Shown piece by piece: positions 24,322 to 37,138 of a DNA stretch of 64,000 bases. A program made the position numbers and the translations under genes. How positions within the stretch are numbered: the stretch's first letter is position 1; every line of letters starts with the position of its first letter. Source of the DNA: Glycine soja (taxonomy: Eukaryota > Streptophyta > Magnoliopsida > Fabales > Fabaceae); NCBI RefSeq assembly GCF_004193775.1, contig NC_041019.1, forward strand, positions 53,233,928-53,297,927, given 5' to 3'. The notes beneath the pieces are model-generated. The model did not search any database. It was not told where the DNA came from and saw nothing but the letters and a program-made list of their open reading frames with translations.

Positions 24322-27300
24322 ATGGCACCCAACAACAACAGAACAAAGGGATCCCATTTTCCGCTTCTGGCCTTCCTCTTCCTCTGCCTCCTCGCGCCCC
24401 TCCTCTTCTTTTTCTTCGCATCGCCCCTTCACGGTCTCATTCTCTCTCATTATCTCAAATCTCACTTCTTTTCAAATATTTAGTTTTGTTTTTTGTGATG
24501 GGACATCCACGTAGTGTGTAAAATATAAATCAGATTTGTTTGAGCTGTGTGATGTTTTCCCCTTTACAGGAATTCTAGATTACATACACGCTTGGATTCT
24601 CGTTTTTGTTTCTTAGGGTCTTTCAAATTGTGTTGAATTAAAATAAAATGTGGTGTAATGATGTTAGTTAATTGTGATTAATATGTATGTGAGGTTTTTT
24701 TGTTCCATGCGTATGTCTATGAGTTTTAAGTTGGTTTATTTACTTACTTCAAATGCATTCTGCAGATCAAGGTGATGACTCAGCTGTTTCGAGCGAAAAG
24801 GTAGCCTCGGTTTAATGTTTTTGTTTTATTTGACTGTATAATTAGGATCTTGTTTGGATAAACTTTTCCCTTAGCACTCATAGAAGAAGAAAATAAGAAG
24901 GTCAAATGAATTGAGCTTTGCTAAAATCAACTTATGCACTTAACTTTTTTAGAAGTTCTTTTCGTTTGACTTCTCCAAAAGCTAAGGCGAATAACTTGGT
25001 TTTAGCTTATGGAGAAGTTCAATGCATTTTAACTTTCCTCATTTTCTTATCCTGTAGGTGCTTAGGGAGAAATTTGTCCAAACAGCACCAATATATATAC
25101 AGCTTCTAGCTGTTTTTTTATGTTTGTTTTAATGTTGTTGGCTGTTGCAGGTTGCCAGATCGAAAGAATGGCAGGCATTGCAGGATCTTAAATTGCTTTT
25201 TTCAAAAGAGGCAAGCGAAAGCTGATATTTACTCTTGTTCTGTATTTCATGTAAGAGTTCATTTGCTTCCTGGGTTTCTAATAAATGTTATGTTTTAGGT
25301 TCTTGATGTTATTGTGTCCAACACAAATGATGTGGGGCCTTTGAGCCTTGAGAATTTTAGAAAAAATAATCTGTCTGCTTCATGGAGAGTTGCTGGATTA
25401 AGGACTTCAAATGCTATGAATCAGGTTTGGAAAACTGATGTGCTTCTGCTAGGAGCTTTCATTTCCTGTTTAAAATAGAAACAAACATGGCATTCTCTTG
25501 CTCTTTGATAATCCATTTTTTTATTTTTAATTATAGCTCAACCAACCAGCAGACAATGTTAGAGAAGAGAAGCAAAATGGGAAGGAAGGAAGATTTTCAG
25601 GTGGTATCATATTATCGGGTAATGTGCCTATGTTGTATTTTGGTTTAATTTCTCACTGAATACTTTTTATGAATGCAGTTGATCGTGCTCAGTGGACTGG
25701 CAGTCCTGCTCAGCTATCAAGAAGGGTAAGCATCATTAATCATTCTTGATTATTTTTCTTGTTTTTAACTTTTATACGGCCTTTTTGGAAACCATTTACA
25801 TATTTGAACTCTGGGGTAGTCTGCCACACCTTGTAACTTGGGGGGCACAGTTTGTTGCAGTTATGGAAACAACCTCACTAGTCACTGATGATATATATAT
25901 AATCCTTCCCAAACCCCATCCTGACATGATGTCATGGTAGTCAAACATGCTGGACTTACGTATTTGTTACTTCCGGCTGAAATGAAGTTGTGCCAGAATA
26001 TATTTTGACACATTGGAATATTTGTTACTTGTGTGATTTTTCATTTGGCCTATTGAGGAAGATTTTTGTGGTATTAGGCTTCCCTTGCAACCCATCAAAA
26101 ATATTATTATCTCAAATTAAATTTTGTTAACTCTATTAAATCTATACTCGAGTAATTTAACCCAAGACTATCCTAATAATTCATTCTTATTTGTGGCTGA
26201 TGATTCCCAAATGTAAAGCTTATTCTTCCTAAAGTAATTTTTTCAAAATCCATTTGGGACTTGAAAGCAGCTGCACACGGATAACCCTAAAATTTGTATA
26301 AAGTTCAATGTTGTCTGTACTGTGGAGTGATACTCTATTTTGGAAACAACAAAACAATTATGAAAATAAACCTTGTTTTGTTCTTTGTAAATATCTTCTA
26401 CAGCAATTAATAGAGAAAAGGAAGGAAAAACGTGCTGCTGAGTTGGTAAAACAGGATGATGAAGTAATTGTAAAACTTGAAGATTCAGCTATTGAACACT
26501 CAAAATCTGTTGATTCAGCAGTTCTAGGTAAATACAACATTTGGAGGAAAGAAAATGAGAATGAAAATGCTGATTCTACAGTACGGTTGATTCGAGACCA
26601 AATCATTATGGCTAAGGTTTACTTGAGTATTGCAAAGATGAAGAACAAGCTTCAACTGTACCAAGAACTGGAATTTCAGCTTAAAGAAAGTCAACGTGCT
26701 TTAGGTGAGGCAACTTCTGATGCTGACATGCATCACAGGTATGAAAGCTATGTGCAATTTTCTCTAAAGTGATATCCCTTTGCATGTGTGTCTTAGTTTG
26801 AATTAACCAACTGTACTAATCAAATGTTAATTATCTCTAGTGATCATGAAAAAATGAAAACTATGGGCCAAGTTCTTTCTAAGGCAAAAGAGCAACTGTA
26901 TGACTGCGAGTTGGTTACTGGGAAATTGAGGGCAATGCTACAAACAGCTGATGAGCAGGTTAGAGGATTGAAGAAACAAAGCACATTCCTTAGTCAGTTG
27001 GCTGCCAAAACCATACCAGATGGAATTCACTGCCTATCTATGCGCCTTACCATAGATTACTACCTACTTCCCCTTGAAAAGAGAAAATTCCCTAGAAGTG
27101 AGAATTTGGAGAATCCTAGTCTCTATCATTATGCCCTGTTCTCGGACAATGTCTTGGCTGCATCTGTTGTTGTCAACTCAACCATTGTGAATGCAAAGGT
27201 GACTTGGACTGTCTTTTTCCATACCAGTGTGTGTGTACATGTCTGTATAGTGAATTTTTTTTTATAGATGATGAATAATTTGTGCTTGCACTGTACAACC

Positions 27301-28589
27301 CGGACATAGTTTGTTTGCTTGTGCATCCCTGACAAAATAAATAATATAATTAAACTTTGCCTTCATTATCTTATGTTCGTGTCTTCCAACGTTGTAGGAT
27401 CCTTCGAAGCATGTGTTTCACCTTGTTACTGATAAACTAAATTTTGGAGCCATGAACATGTGGTTTTTGTTGAATCCTCCTGGAAAAGCTACAATCAATG
27501 TTGAAAATGTTGATGAATTTAAGTGGTTGAACTCATCCTACTGCCCAGTCTTGAGGCAGCTTGAATCTGCAACAATGAAAGAGTATTATTTCAAGGCAGG
27601 CCATCCAACTACTACTGGTGCTTCAAATCTCAAGTACAGAAATCCCAAATATCTGTCAATGCTCAACCACTTGAGATTCTATCTTCCACAAGTTTATCCA
27701 AAGTTGGATAAGATTCTTTTTCTGGATGATGACATTGTTGTCCAGAAGGATTTGACTGGATTATGGGCTGTGAATCTTAATGGAAAAGTAAATGGTGCTG
27801 TTTTAACATGCGGAGAGAGTTTTCACCGATTTGACAAGTACCTTAACTTTTCAAATCCGCATATTGCGAAAAATTTTGATCCAAATGCTTGTGGTTGGGC
27901 ATACGGGATGAACATGTTTGATTTGAAGGTGTGGAAAAAGAAGGACATCACTGGCATATATCACAAGTGGCAGAATTTGGTGAGAAGTTGAACATTACAT
28001 TGGTTTACATCAAATGTCTATTCTTACATAATAAGATGACTACAGACAGATTTAACTGCTCTAAAGGGATAGTTACCCTTTAGAGAGGATAAAGTGCAGT
28101 TACAACCATTGATTGAAAAATAGATGGTTGTAATGTTAACAACTTCCATATAGTTTGTTATTATGTGCACATGCATCTTATTACATAATCAACCATTGAT
28201 GTTACAATAAACGGTTATAACCTGCACTTTATCTTCTAAAGTGAGACACTTTAGAGTAGCCAAATCCACTTCAAACGATCTTTTACTGACTCTTTTTTCC
28301 TGTTTGATTCCAGAACGAAGACAGGGTGCTGTGGAAGCTGGGGACATTGCCTCCAGGGCTGATGACATTCTATGGATTAACACATCCGCTAAATAAATCA
28401 TGGCACGTACTCGGTCTGGGCTACAATCCAAGTGTAGATCGTTCGGAGATCGATACTGCGGCAGTCATACACTACAATGGTAATATGAAGCCGTGGTTAG
28501 AGATAGCCATGACAAAGTATCGGTCTTACTGGACCAAATATGTCAAATTTAATCATCCCTATCTTCAGAATTGTAAGCTACGTGAATGA
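24322..28589 (+). CDS. GAUT: Galacturonosyltransferase, GT8 family (GAUT3/GAUT4-like), complete
   Basis: Ten exons: 24322-24433, 24766-24800, 25151-25210, 25299-25424, 25537-25600, 25679-25725, 26404-26738, 26841-27198, 27398-27979 and 28314-28589. They total 1,995 bp (664 residues) in continuous phase. GAUT enzymes are type II Golgi membrane proteins that transfer galacturonic acid from UDP-GalA to homogalacturonan in pectin synthesis. A membrane anchor lies at about residues 13-34 (LLAFLFLCLLAPLLFFFF), followed by a stem with predicted coiled-coil character and the catalytic domain from about residue 320. Key GT8 motifs are KILFLDDDIVVQKDL with the metal-binding DDD near residue 488, NFDPNACGWAYGMNMFDL, WKLGTLPPGL, HVLGLGYNPSV and AVIHYNGNMKPWL. 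Intron 3 uses a GC donor (GAG|GCAAGC), forced by the conserved LFSKE-V junction. The leader has a CT tract. The subclade is GAUT3/4-like; which paralogue is uncertain. Confidence 0.93.
28048..28268. mobile_element. MITE with long inverted ends in GAUT intron 9
   Basis: The left end has CTCTAAAG, a short spacer and AGAGGATAAAGTGCAGTTA. The reverse complement of the right end has CTCTAAAG and AGAAGATAAAGTGCAGGTTA. Inverted repeats are about 50 bp each in a 220-bp unit. The ends are uncertain by a few bases and no target duplication was settled. The element sits wholly within intron 9 (27980-28313) and ends about 45 bp before exon 10. Confidence 0.65.
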
Positions 28590-29499
28590 TCCTGACAACT
28601 AGGTCCTAAGTACAGAGAACGCTCATTTTCTCTGCACAATACCCTCTCTATCTCCTTTCTAGCTTGGCAATTTAAAGTGAAGTGCCTTGCTAGTATGATT
28701 AATTGTCTAACTGATAGGGTCAATGCTTGTTTGGTGGTTACCCCTACATCATGTCTTTCCCACGTCACTATTTTTGCTTTTAATTCATTTTATTTGTTTA
28801 GACTACCCTCACTGATTTGGAACAAGGTACATAAGTAGTATACCTTGCTTGCTATTATAAAATCCCTTCGTTGTATACAATACTCTGATAGTAAGACTGG
28901 ACTAGAGATAGAATAACAATTTTTATATATTCTTTCAGAAATAGCTTTCTTGTTCTGTTTCGAGAACCTATTTGATGTTTGCATATATTGTATTGGATTT
29001 TCTTCAAGTGCACGACTCATAAGGAATTGATAAAATGACGAGTATTGCTCTCACAATAATCGTGTGATTATTTAATTATCTTAGTTCACGATAAAACGAT
29101 CAATTAAAGTTAATTAAATTAGGAAGTAAATTAAGCAAACCGAAATTAACTAGGCAATCAAATTGGAATTCAATAGATGGACTTCAATTAATCAAACTTC
29201 TAGGTGAGGGGTTTTGTTACATTAGTAAAAACATTAATCTTTTGGCACTACATTTTTGGCCACTAATTTATTAATTTGTATACAATATTACATTATGATT
29301 GTGGGGGTGGGGGAGTTTCCCTCAAATTTGAGGTCACTTTTACATGTGGTTATTATTCATAAAACGCCACAAAATTTTCGTGCATATTCTCCGGGCGCTT
29401 TTGGCAAGAAAACCACAATACCAATGCAAAGAAAAGCATGTGACAACAAAAAAAGAAAAGTTAATTCTATAAGAGAAAAAGAATTATATAGAGACAGTT

Positions 29500-29662
29500 A
29501 AAATTTTTTACATAATCATCCAATCATAATTTATTATTTATGATAAGTTTGTCAATTTTTAAAATAATTATTTTAAAATAATTTAAACGATAATTTATAA
29601 TCGTTGAATAATACTAAAATTATTTTATACTATTCATATATATATATATGTTAAACTCAAAC
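29500..29662. mobile_element. MITE-like repeat related to the one in the AGL6-like gene
   Basis: The sequence ATCATCCAATCATAATTTAT followed by TGATAAGTTTGTCAATTTTTAAAATAATTA-type AT-rich DNA matches the element near 14115-14262 (ATCATCCAATCACAAATTT, with a similar interior). It is probably another copy of the same small family. Its ends were not resolved. Confidence 0.45.
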
Positions 29663-30064
29663 ATAATCCTTATGGATCATATATAAGAAATGAATCTATC
29701 ACATACTCTAAAATAACAAACTATATAATACTAAGAGGTAATTTAAGATATTTCATAAAAATTAAAGACATTTTCCTAATAGACTAACAGGGTACAATGA
29801 CATCAAGAAGGTAAGGTACAGGGTTAATGTCCAACATTTTCTGAATTGTTTTTCTTAGGTCTCTCTTTTTTATCACACGTGCCGATGGTGTGCCACAAAC
29901 ATCTGCAAACCATATTGGGAATACTTCCATCTCTCTAGACGAGTCTCCAAGACAAGTGAATTGATCCTCCCACTGAATTTCCATACCCAAGTCCCAAGTG
30001 CAGATTGTTCAACATTATCTTAAATAAAAAAAGACAATGGAGGCTGTGTAAACAATGTTAGCCG

Positions 30065-30638
30065 TATACATGGCAAGAAAACCCGTATCCGTGGGTACTC
30101 GCCCGAATCCGTCCCGACTTTGACGGGTAATACCTGAGTTGACCGGGTATGGGTTCGGGTTCAGGTTTTTCCCGATAACCAAAAGTCGGGTACGGGTACG
30201 GGTATGGGATTACTAGACCCGTCCCGACCCCGAATCCGAACCCGCCCCGCCACTTAAAATCTTTAGAATTTTTGCATAATTTAATCAAAAGACATATAAT
30301 TTTTATTACTAGTTAATTTTATTTTAAAATTTTTACATAATTTAATATTATTTTCTTAACTATTTATGTAGACACACGCGTTATAATAAATTTATTGATA
30401 TATAACAATTTATTTTTTTCTAAAATCAAATTTTTAATATTTTTTTACAAAAAAAAATATTTTTCTAAATGGTGTGTGGAACGGGGTTGGGGATACCCGA
30501 TACCCGACAGGTACGGGGATGGGACAATAAACTCAAACCCGTCGGGTATCGGGTATGGGTATAGGGATATGTTGAGGAGTCGGGGTAAGGGATTTGGGAG
30601 ACAATACCCGTACCCGACCCGCCCCATTGTCATGTCTA
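30065..30638. mobile_element. Non-autonomous hAT-like element with 8-bp target duplication
   Basis: The 574-bp element is bounded by perfect 8-bp direct repeats GTTAGCCG at 30057-30064 and 30639-30646. The ends are imperfect inverted repeats: TATACATGGCAAGAAAACCC on the left, TAGACATGACAATGGGGCGG from the right end. Both subterminal regions are packed with CGGGTA/TACCCG motifs in both orientations around a very AT-rich core (about 30255-30470). GC-rich ends with an AT-rich middle and an 8-bp duplication are typical of plant hAT MITEs. No transposase ORF is present. Confidence 0.8.
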
Positions 30639-31150
30639 GTTAGCCGTGGTGCAATGCATTATGCATGTGGATACAGCAGAAGGTGCGAATCTTAAATAAA
30701 GAGGGAAAGTATCACTAATTTGAAGAAATATAGAGAATATTATTATTTTTATATTCATAAAAAAATATTGGGAAGATTGATATGGTTATAACATTTAGTG
30801 AGAATATATTCAAAATCTATAACATTAATTTTCAAATGATCAAATAAAAGATTTATTATAATTTTTAATGAAGCTGATATGGTTTATATCACTAATTGGT
30901 TTCAAATTTTAGGTTTTAGGATTTGCTCAGACGGTGTGGAAGCCATATAAAAAAAGGAAGGTGACACAAAGGTGTTTTTAAGATCACCTTTAATATTTCG
31001 GGAGATAATATTGTTTAAGTCAGGAATTATTTACATTTATGCTTTGTGGACCTTTATGCCACGTATGAGCATAAATCACGTATCAAGTTTTCCACATCCA
31101 TGCTAAGCCATGCAATATTTGTCCCCATCAATTGACTGCGCGACGCATTA

Positions 31151-31420
31151 CACTACTAACATGTTTCCTGCGGAATTCCTTCCTGGATAATATGTTTGCG
31201 ATTTTCCTGTGGATTTACTAGCGCATTTTTTTCGCAGGAAATTTTCTACAAATTATTTAGCAGGAAAATTCGTAGGAAACTATTTGCGGATTCGATTTTT
31301 GTAAGAAAATTCACAAGAAATTTCGTGGTAATTTAAAAATTCATAGGAAAGAGTTCTGCAATTTTTTTTGCAAATTGGAATCTGTAGGAAATTTTCTGCA
31401 ATTTTTTTTAAAAATTAAAA
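31151..31420. mobile_element. Possible CACTA transposon end with subterminal repeats
   Basis: The sequence begins CACTACTAACATGTTTCCTG and is followed over 270 bp by many variants of a GCAGGAAATTTTC motif in both orientations, for example near 31164, 31230, 31260, 31346 and 31385. A CACTA terminus followed by clustered short subterminal motifs fits an En/Spm-like element. I did not find the matching TAGTG end or a target duplication, so this may be a truncated end or a different repeat. Confidence 0.4.
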
Positions 31421-32321
31421 TACTTTTTAAATCTATAAAAACATCTGATTTTTATTTTTTAATTTATAAACTACCAAAATATTGATAATTTATTTAATGC
31501 ATTGTATTAGAATTTTTTTAATATTAATAATATTTTTTGTAAAAGTATTTTTTTAAGTATATGAAATATTAATAAAAATATAAATTTATATTATTATATT
31601 ACTATATACATATAACTGGCGAAAAAATAGGCATATAATATAACTCAATGGTCAACTATTGTCACGGCTACACGGGCACGCACATTTCTAAACAATGTTA
31701 TTTAATGGACTCGACTTATAAGCAAATTCTACAAAGCAAAGAGGAATGTCACCTCTATGTATGGCCTACCAATTTAATTGTTTTAAATAAGTAAATAAAT
31801 AAACAAGATTACAAGAGTATATTTATTGTTAATTTAATTTAGAATATCTTTTTTTAGAATACCATTTTTTATGAATCAATTTCATGAGAAAATGATTATG
31901 ACTTCACAATTAATTTTGGATATATTATCACACGTTTGATTTTGATTTCATGTTGAAAAAAATTATAATTAATTTTAAATTAAAGTAACTTTAAACAATT
32001 TCTGGGTTAGATCCAAAATTTTATACTGAATTTTATTTCTAACATAATTTTATAATAAAACATCTAAACATAATTCAAATCACTTCAAAATTAATTTTAT
32101 CAACACCCTTTCAAACAAACAAGTGGCACTCTTGATTTCACGTCTACAAACATAATATAAGCACGACTACCCATCGCATGCAGCTTCAGCGAAGCTTCCT
32201 CTTTTCTCTTCAAAAATCAAATATATTTTAATTTCATAACATACCAACATATCAATATTATATGATGCAGCAGGAGGGCGTGCTTGTAAAAGTTCAAAGG
32301 TGATAAATTAAAGGAACTTGC

Positions 32322-32346
32322 GGGGGGGGGGGGGGGGGGGGGGGGG
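32322..32346. repeat. Poly(G) run of 25 bases
   Basis: An uninterrupted G25 tract in AT-rich intergenic DNA. Long G runs are rare in plant genomes and prone to length error, so the exact count may reflect sequencing or assembly. Confidence 0.9.
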
Positions 32347-34099
32347 AATTAATTAAAGATCGAGTTGTAAATTGTGATACAAAATGATTTTTCTGTCCAT
32401 TTCTCTATCAAATCATTTACTCTCTTTGGTCGTGTAATTTGTTGCCAAAGTTATTTAATAAGGATAATTTCTCTTAAATAAAAAGGTGATGTACAGGGTG
32501 AGATTGTCCTGTCTTTCAGATTGAATATGATCGACACAATTAGCACAACTCTTTGATCATGGTAAATGCAATAATATATAAAGATAAAAGTAAATTAAAA
32601 AGACAAAGTAAACAACACAAGTATCCCCTCACGTGGGTATATTTTTGCTCAACAAATGACAGAAATGGTGAGTTTGAGTGATTAAAAGTGGGTTGTTCGG
32701 TCTCAGACGAATGAGAACCCGTGAAGAGAGAGAGAAACCGAATGTGTCCAAAAGCGAAGATCAAAGGGTTTGCGCGCAGTGCTCTTTTTTCACGTGCCAA
32801 TATAAAAAGAAAGAGCCTTCAGCTTTGTCTCAGCAATGCATATGAACTCTGTCTTGTTTACACCAAAAAAGGTAGGATTCACTAAGGAAAAATCACTTGG
32901 ATTGGATACATTCTAACAATAGCAACTGCATGAGTTTATTTTTATTTTTTTCTTTTTATATAATATTTTTTGTCCACGTATCTCTTTGCTTGTGGCTTAT
33001 ATATGAGATGAGGCATATGATTTGTAAATGATAAAGTAAAGATAATGCCTGGGACATATATATAGCTTGAATAATATTGTGTATCTATGTGAAAAGCTTA
33101 TAGGATACCAGATATATATCATTTCTTGAAGAAAATCATTTTTAGGTGGTGTTACGTGCAATGCATGATTACTGGTTGCAATAACTACTCAACTGTTGGT
33201 GATTAGGATGCACAAAAACAGAGACGAGGACGTACACGAGTACAGAGACGGGACATATACGGGTATGAATACAGGCGGAAAACTAGAAATCTCAAGATAT
33301 GGGTATTGTTAGAAAACGACAAATTGTTTTAATATTTAAAAGTGCCACAAACAACAAATAAAATAAAATAAAACATCAAGCACTGACAACATTTTTGGTG
33401 ACCAATTCGTTGTCCAATTCTGACTCATTGAGTGAGAGTTCTGCAAACTTTAAAAATCTCATATCCTCCATTAAATCAAATGCATCACTACCAACATTCC
33501 ACATTTTGATATTCTCATTCTGATATTGATCGGAATTTCTTGATAGGAGATAGAGGTTGTTGTGAATATAAACCAATTACAACATAAAGGCACTTTGAAG
33601 TGTAAAATCTTCCATTCAAAGATTTTATCTTCCTCGCTTCATTTCTTCCCTCACATGTTTCCAAAGCATAACTAAAGTCATTTGCCACGAAACCAATTCC
33701 AATCACAACATCTGTCTACACCATCGAGGTCGCCAGAACTAAAATCTCTGTCATTGTCATGGCCACTGCCTCCGCCATCAAAAAGTGGCTCTCTGCCACA
33801 CTCTAGTTCTGTCGCCGCCACGTTTACCTGAAGCAATTCAGTGTCAAATTTACTCTCAATCCCTCCGGCTCATTCCTTGATAAGTGTTATGCATACGTTA
33901 TTTGCAAACTGAAATCACATAACAATTATCTCATTTTCTTTTCTTTTATTGCTTATTTTGTGATTAAACAATAGGAACTTAGCTTCTTCTAAATTTTTAT
34001 CCAGGAGATACTAAAGTTAATGGTTTTTAGAGTAATTCTCGTTATATTTTTTGTAGAGTTGTAGCAAATGCTTGGAAGAGGATTCATGAACTGAAGTGT

Positions 34100-35235
34100 C
34101 GTGCTCAGGGCGATCTCTTCCCTCAACGAGTCAAAATCGCTCAGCTCAAGCAAGTCGCTTAGCGCAAGAAGCCACTTTGAAAGACAATTGTCATGAGCTA
34201 GCGCGATAAGTACACATCCTGCACTTATTGCGTGATCACTTGATCCAGGTGGAAATGCGCGCTTAGCGTGACTGTCGTGGTCAACGCACAAGGAAGTTCT
34301 TATTGACCAATCAGTTGGTGAGGCATATAAAAAGGAAAGGAAACATTTGTTTCCTTAGCAACAAAGAGACAAAAGAAGCTGAGGAAAGCAAAGAAGTTAG
34401 TGCAAGGAAAATCTGTTTCTGGAGCTCTGGCCGATTCGTTTCAATCCATTTCTCTTCCATTTTCTTTCCTTTTATCCCACTTTTATATTTGTATGTCTCT
34501 CATGATAATGAGAGGCTAAAACTACCCGTTGTTGGGAGCTCTACAAACCAAACTCTCTTTGATGTAATGATTCTAAACTATCTTTTAATATAATGTTGTT
34601 ATTATTATTTATCCATATGCTTATTTACACACTTATGGTTTGATCATCCATCTTTATGTATTGTTTTAGGATATAAATATTGGAAAATATTTGTATGCTA
34701 AGAACTTGAAAAAAATATCTAAAGCAAGTCATATCTAGGGATAGAGTGATTTTCTTTAGCCTGTTCATGCCTCTCTACTCTTAATGCAAATCATTTAATA
34801 ATCAATCACCAAGGGATTAAGAGCGATATTAAGTGATTTAAGTTCTGTCATTCGAGGGATCTTGATTAGAATAAACTAGTAGATGAGGATAAGAATTATA
34901 TTAATGTTAAAAGAGAAAAAAATCTATTAAGATTACATTAAGAAAGGTTCTGGCAAGTGGAGCCCCCAACACGTTCCTTAACTCATCGCAACACCGTCTA
35001 CAACTTTGAGCATTTATTTTCTTAACCTTCATGTTCCTTGTTTTATAGTTAATTCCTTTTAATTAATATGTGTAGTTAATTAATGAACAAGCTAGATTCA
35101 ATTTGAGTCACTAATTGCTTAATCGTTAGATATACATATATCTCCAAGTACAAGCATAGTCTTTATGGAATTCGATACTCGATCTTATCGTTTTATACTA
35201 CTTGTGCAACTTGGTACGCTTGCCAAGGAGTCAAC
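34100..35235 (+). mobile_element. Solo LTR of a Ty3-type retrotransposon (copy A)
   Basis: A block of about 1.1 kb is repeated, diverged, at 41705-42351 plus 45140-45322. Shared landmarks in order are GCTCAG-rich start, TATAAAAAGGAAAGGAAACA-like promoter segment, CTCTCATGATAATGAGAGG, CTCTTTGATGTAATGATT, TTTTAGGATATA, TACAAGCATAGTC and CTTGGTACGCTTGCCAAGGA near the end. This terminal sequence resembles LTRs of large Ty3-type legume elements. No internal retroviral-type coding region follows, so it is a solo LTR or an isolated fragment. The first and last bases are approximate. Confidence 0.6.
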
Positions 35236-37138
35236 ATTCCTCTACCAGCAGACATATTACAACTCTGCATCAGGAAGTGTTGCTTGATTTTCTGACTCAC
35301 TAGCTCTTACCGTGTTCCGATGAGACTTCGCAGATTCCTCTGTGAACCTTCTCACACCTTCGTTGGATTCTAAAACACCGACGTCCCTAATACATCCCCA
35401 CAAATGAAGTTGTCATCCCCATCTTGATTAGTCGTTCCCAATAAGTCAACGACGTTCCCTGGCTGTATCCATCCCATCCCCGTCGCTATCCTTGTGCAGT
35501 ACCGTAAACAGGGAATGCCACCTGTGCTTCATAGATTGGTGACATTGCATGGTTTGGCATAGACATAAAAAAGGCTGATATATATATATATATATACACA
35601 CACGTGATTTATGCTTATATTCGGCATATAGGTACGTACTGATACACTGAACACAAATAAATTTCACCATTCATGATGGGGTCTCCTCATAATTATGTCT
35701 TCTTGATTTCCAAATAGTGATACTTTTCCTTCTATTTAAAATTTTTGTCTTCTGCTGTATTGCATGCATGCTCCATTATTGCTAGCTATAACGTACATTG
35801 TTTGCACAGCCTCTCCATCGTTTCTTAATTTCTCTTTTTCCTTCTATTCCAATAATTTAATTACTGAAACACAGTAATATCAATACTACCTTCCCTCTTC
35901 ACAACAGACTCCTTCTTTCAAATCTCAACCACCTTCTCTAACCTGTGAGTCCAAAGAAGACACATGGTGTAAACAATGTCTAAATTTGCCTACCCGGGTG
36001 GTGGGTGTTCCATTGAAATCCACCAAGCCTTAAACGCTCCAGTACCACAAGAACAACCATTCTCCTAAGCATGCTATTGTTTGCAGCTGCGCACGTGAGA
36101 CCAAAAAGGGAAACCTAGGAGTATCAATCCAGAAAAATGTATGGAAACTTTATAGTTGCATATGAAATATGCTTGGAATATCATGGTATTGGAGCGTTTG
36201 AGTGCTCGTTGGATATCAAGGGTTCTTATATGATTCTTGTAATATATCAGGAAACTTTGCCCAAGGCACTCGCGAAGCATTCTGGTGATTTGGATTCCCT
36301 TTCACAACTTGTCGTATGTTTTCTTAGATATTCTTCTTTTGTGTTGTTATAGTTGTAGAAGTATTGTGGAATTCTAACTTACTAGCCTAAAGTATTTTCT
36401 GTTCATGGTTATTGCTGGGATTATTTGCTTGTTTCTGTTGAGATAGTTTGTAGTTTAATGACATGCATGGTACGTATCAATGATTACAAATATAATTAAA
36501 CAAGGAATGTCCACTCCTTCCTAGTTCCCACCATACGAGAGGACATTCCTTTGGTTTCATACATGCCAACTTTTATTAAATGTCAGTTATGTAATTGGTT
36601 TGTGACGGTAAAAGTGATCCATCCTGAACATGCTTTACTTCAGTACCAAAAAAGTAGTCTAAAGACCCAACATGTTTGACTCAAAAGGATGCATTGAGAT
36701 AGGAAATAAGCTCTTCGATTAAAGAGGAGGAGGTGTCAGTGACGAAGATTATCAACGAATAGTAGCACATAGTTTGATAGGGATTGCAGAGGTGGTTGGA
36801 GTCACAGAAGCAGAAGCCATGAACAAAGGGAATTCCTTAGTTATAACAACATATGTGCAACAATATTTTTTGTTTTGAATCACTTGATTTCCACTGAAAT
36901 ATATGAATTTTTACAATGCAAGTTTTATTGCATGTCCCTGTGAAACAATTACAGGAAAAGATGATACAACTAAAACTGATGTGACATTTCTACAAATGTT
37001 CACTCTATTTCCAATAACAGCAGAGCCTCAGAATATGGAAAAGAACAAAAAACAAAGGTAATATTAAATATCTACTGTGAAAGCTTAAACTAAACATTCA
37101 AGGTCATTTCATTACTATTGCAGTGCCCAATGGAGGAA

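Larger units (their letters stand above)
28590..37138. other. Gene-poor intergenic region rich in mobile-element remnants
   Basis: No gene could be supported over 8.5 kb. Identified structures are a MITE-like stretch near 29500-29660, a hAT element at 30065-30638, a possible CACTA end at 31151-31420, a 25-bp G run at 32322-32346, a solo LTR near 34100-35235 and a (TA)n tract near 35578-35596. The rest is AT-rich. The region 35700-36870 has more balanced composition and short open frames, but none showed a recognisable family or splice structure. Confidence 0.5.

Noticed and set aside
24152..24465. Minus-strand Arg/Glu-rich frames over the GAUT first exon
   Set aside because: They are created by the CT tract and the leucine- and phenylalanine-rich GAUT signal-anchor on the opposite strand.
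33376..33706. Minus-strand frames with a WNVGSDAFDLMEDMRFLKFA segment, resembling the acidic tail of a hAT transposase
   Set aside because: The resemblance is from memory of composition only. No zinc finger or dimerisation motif is visible and the frames are short.
33205..35490. Possible large element with GCACAA-type ends around the solo LTR (33211 and about 35496)
   Set aside because: The two ends share only a short motif and no target duplication was found.
35976..36068. Small plus-strand ORF of 30 codons beginning MSKFAYPGGGCSIEI
   Set aside because: Codon use is plausible, but it is short, has no family resemblance I recognise and no visible splice partners. It could be part of an unannotated transcript.
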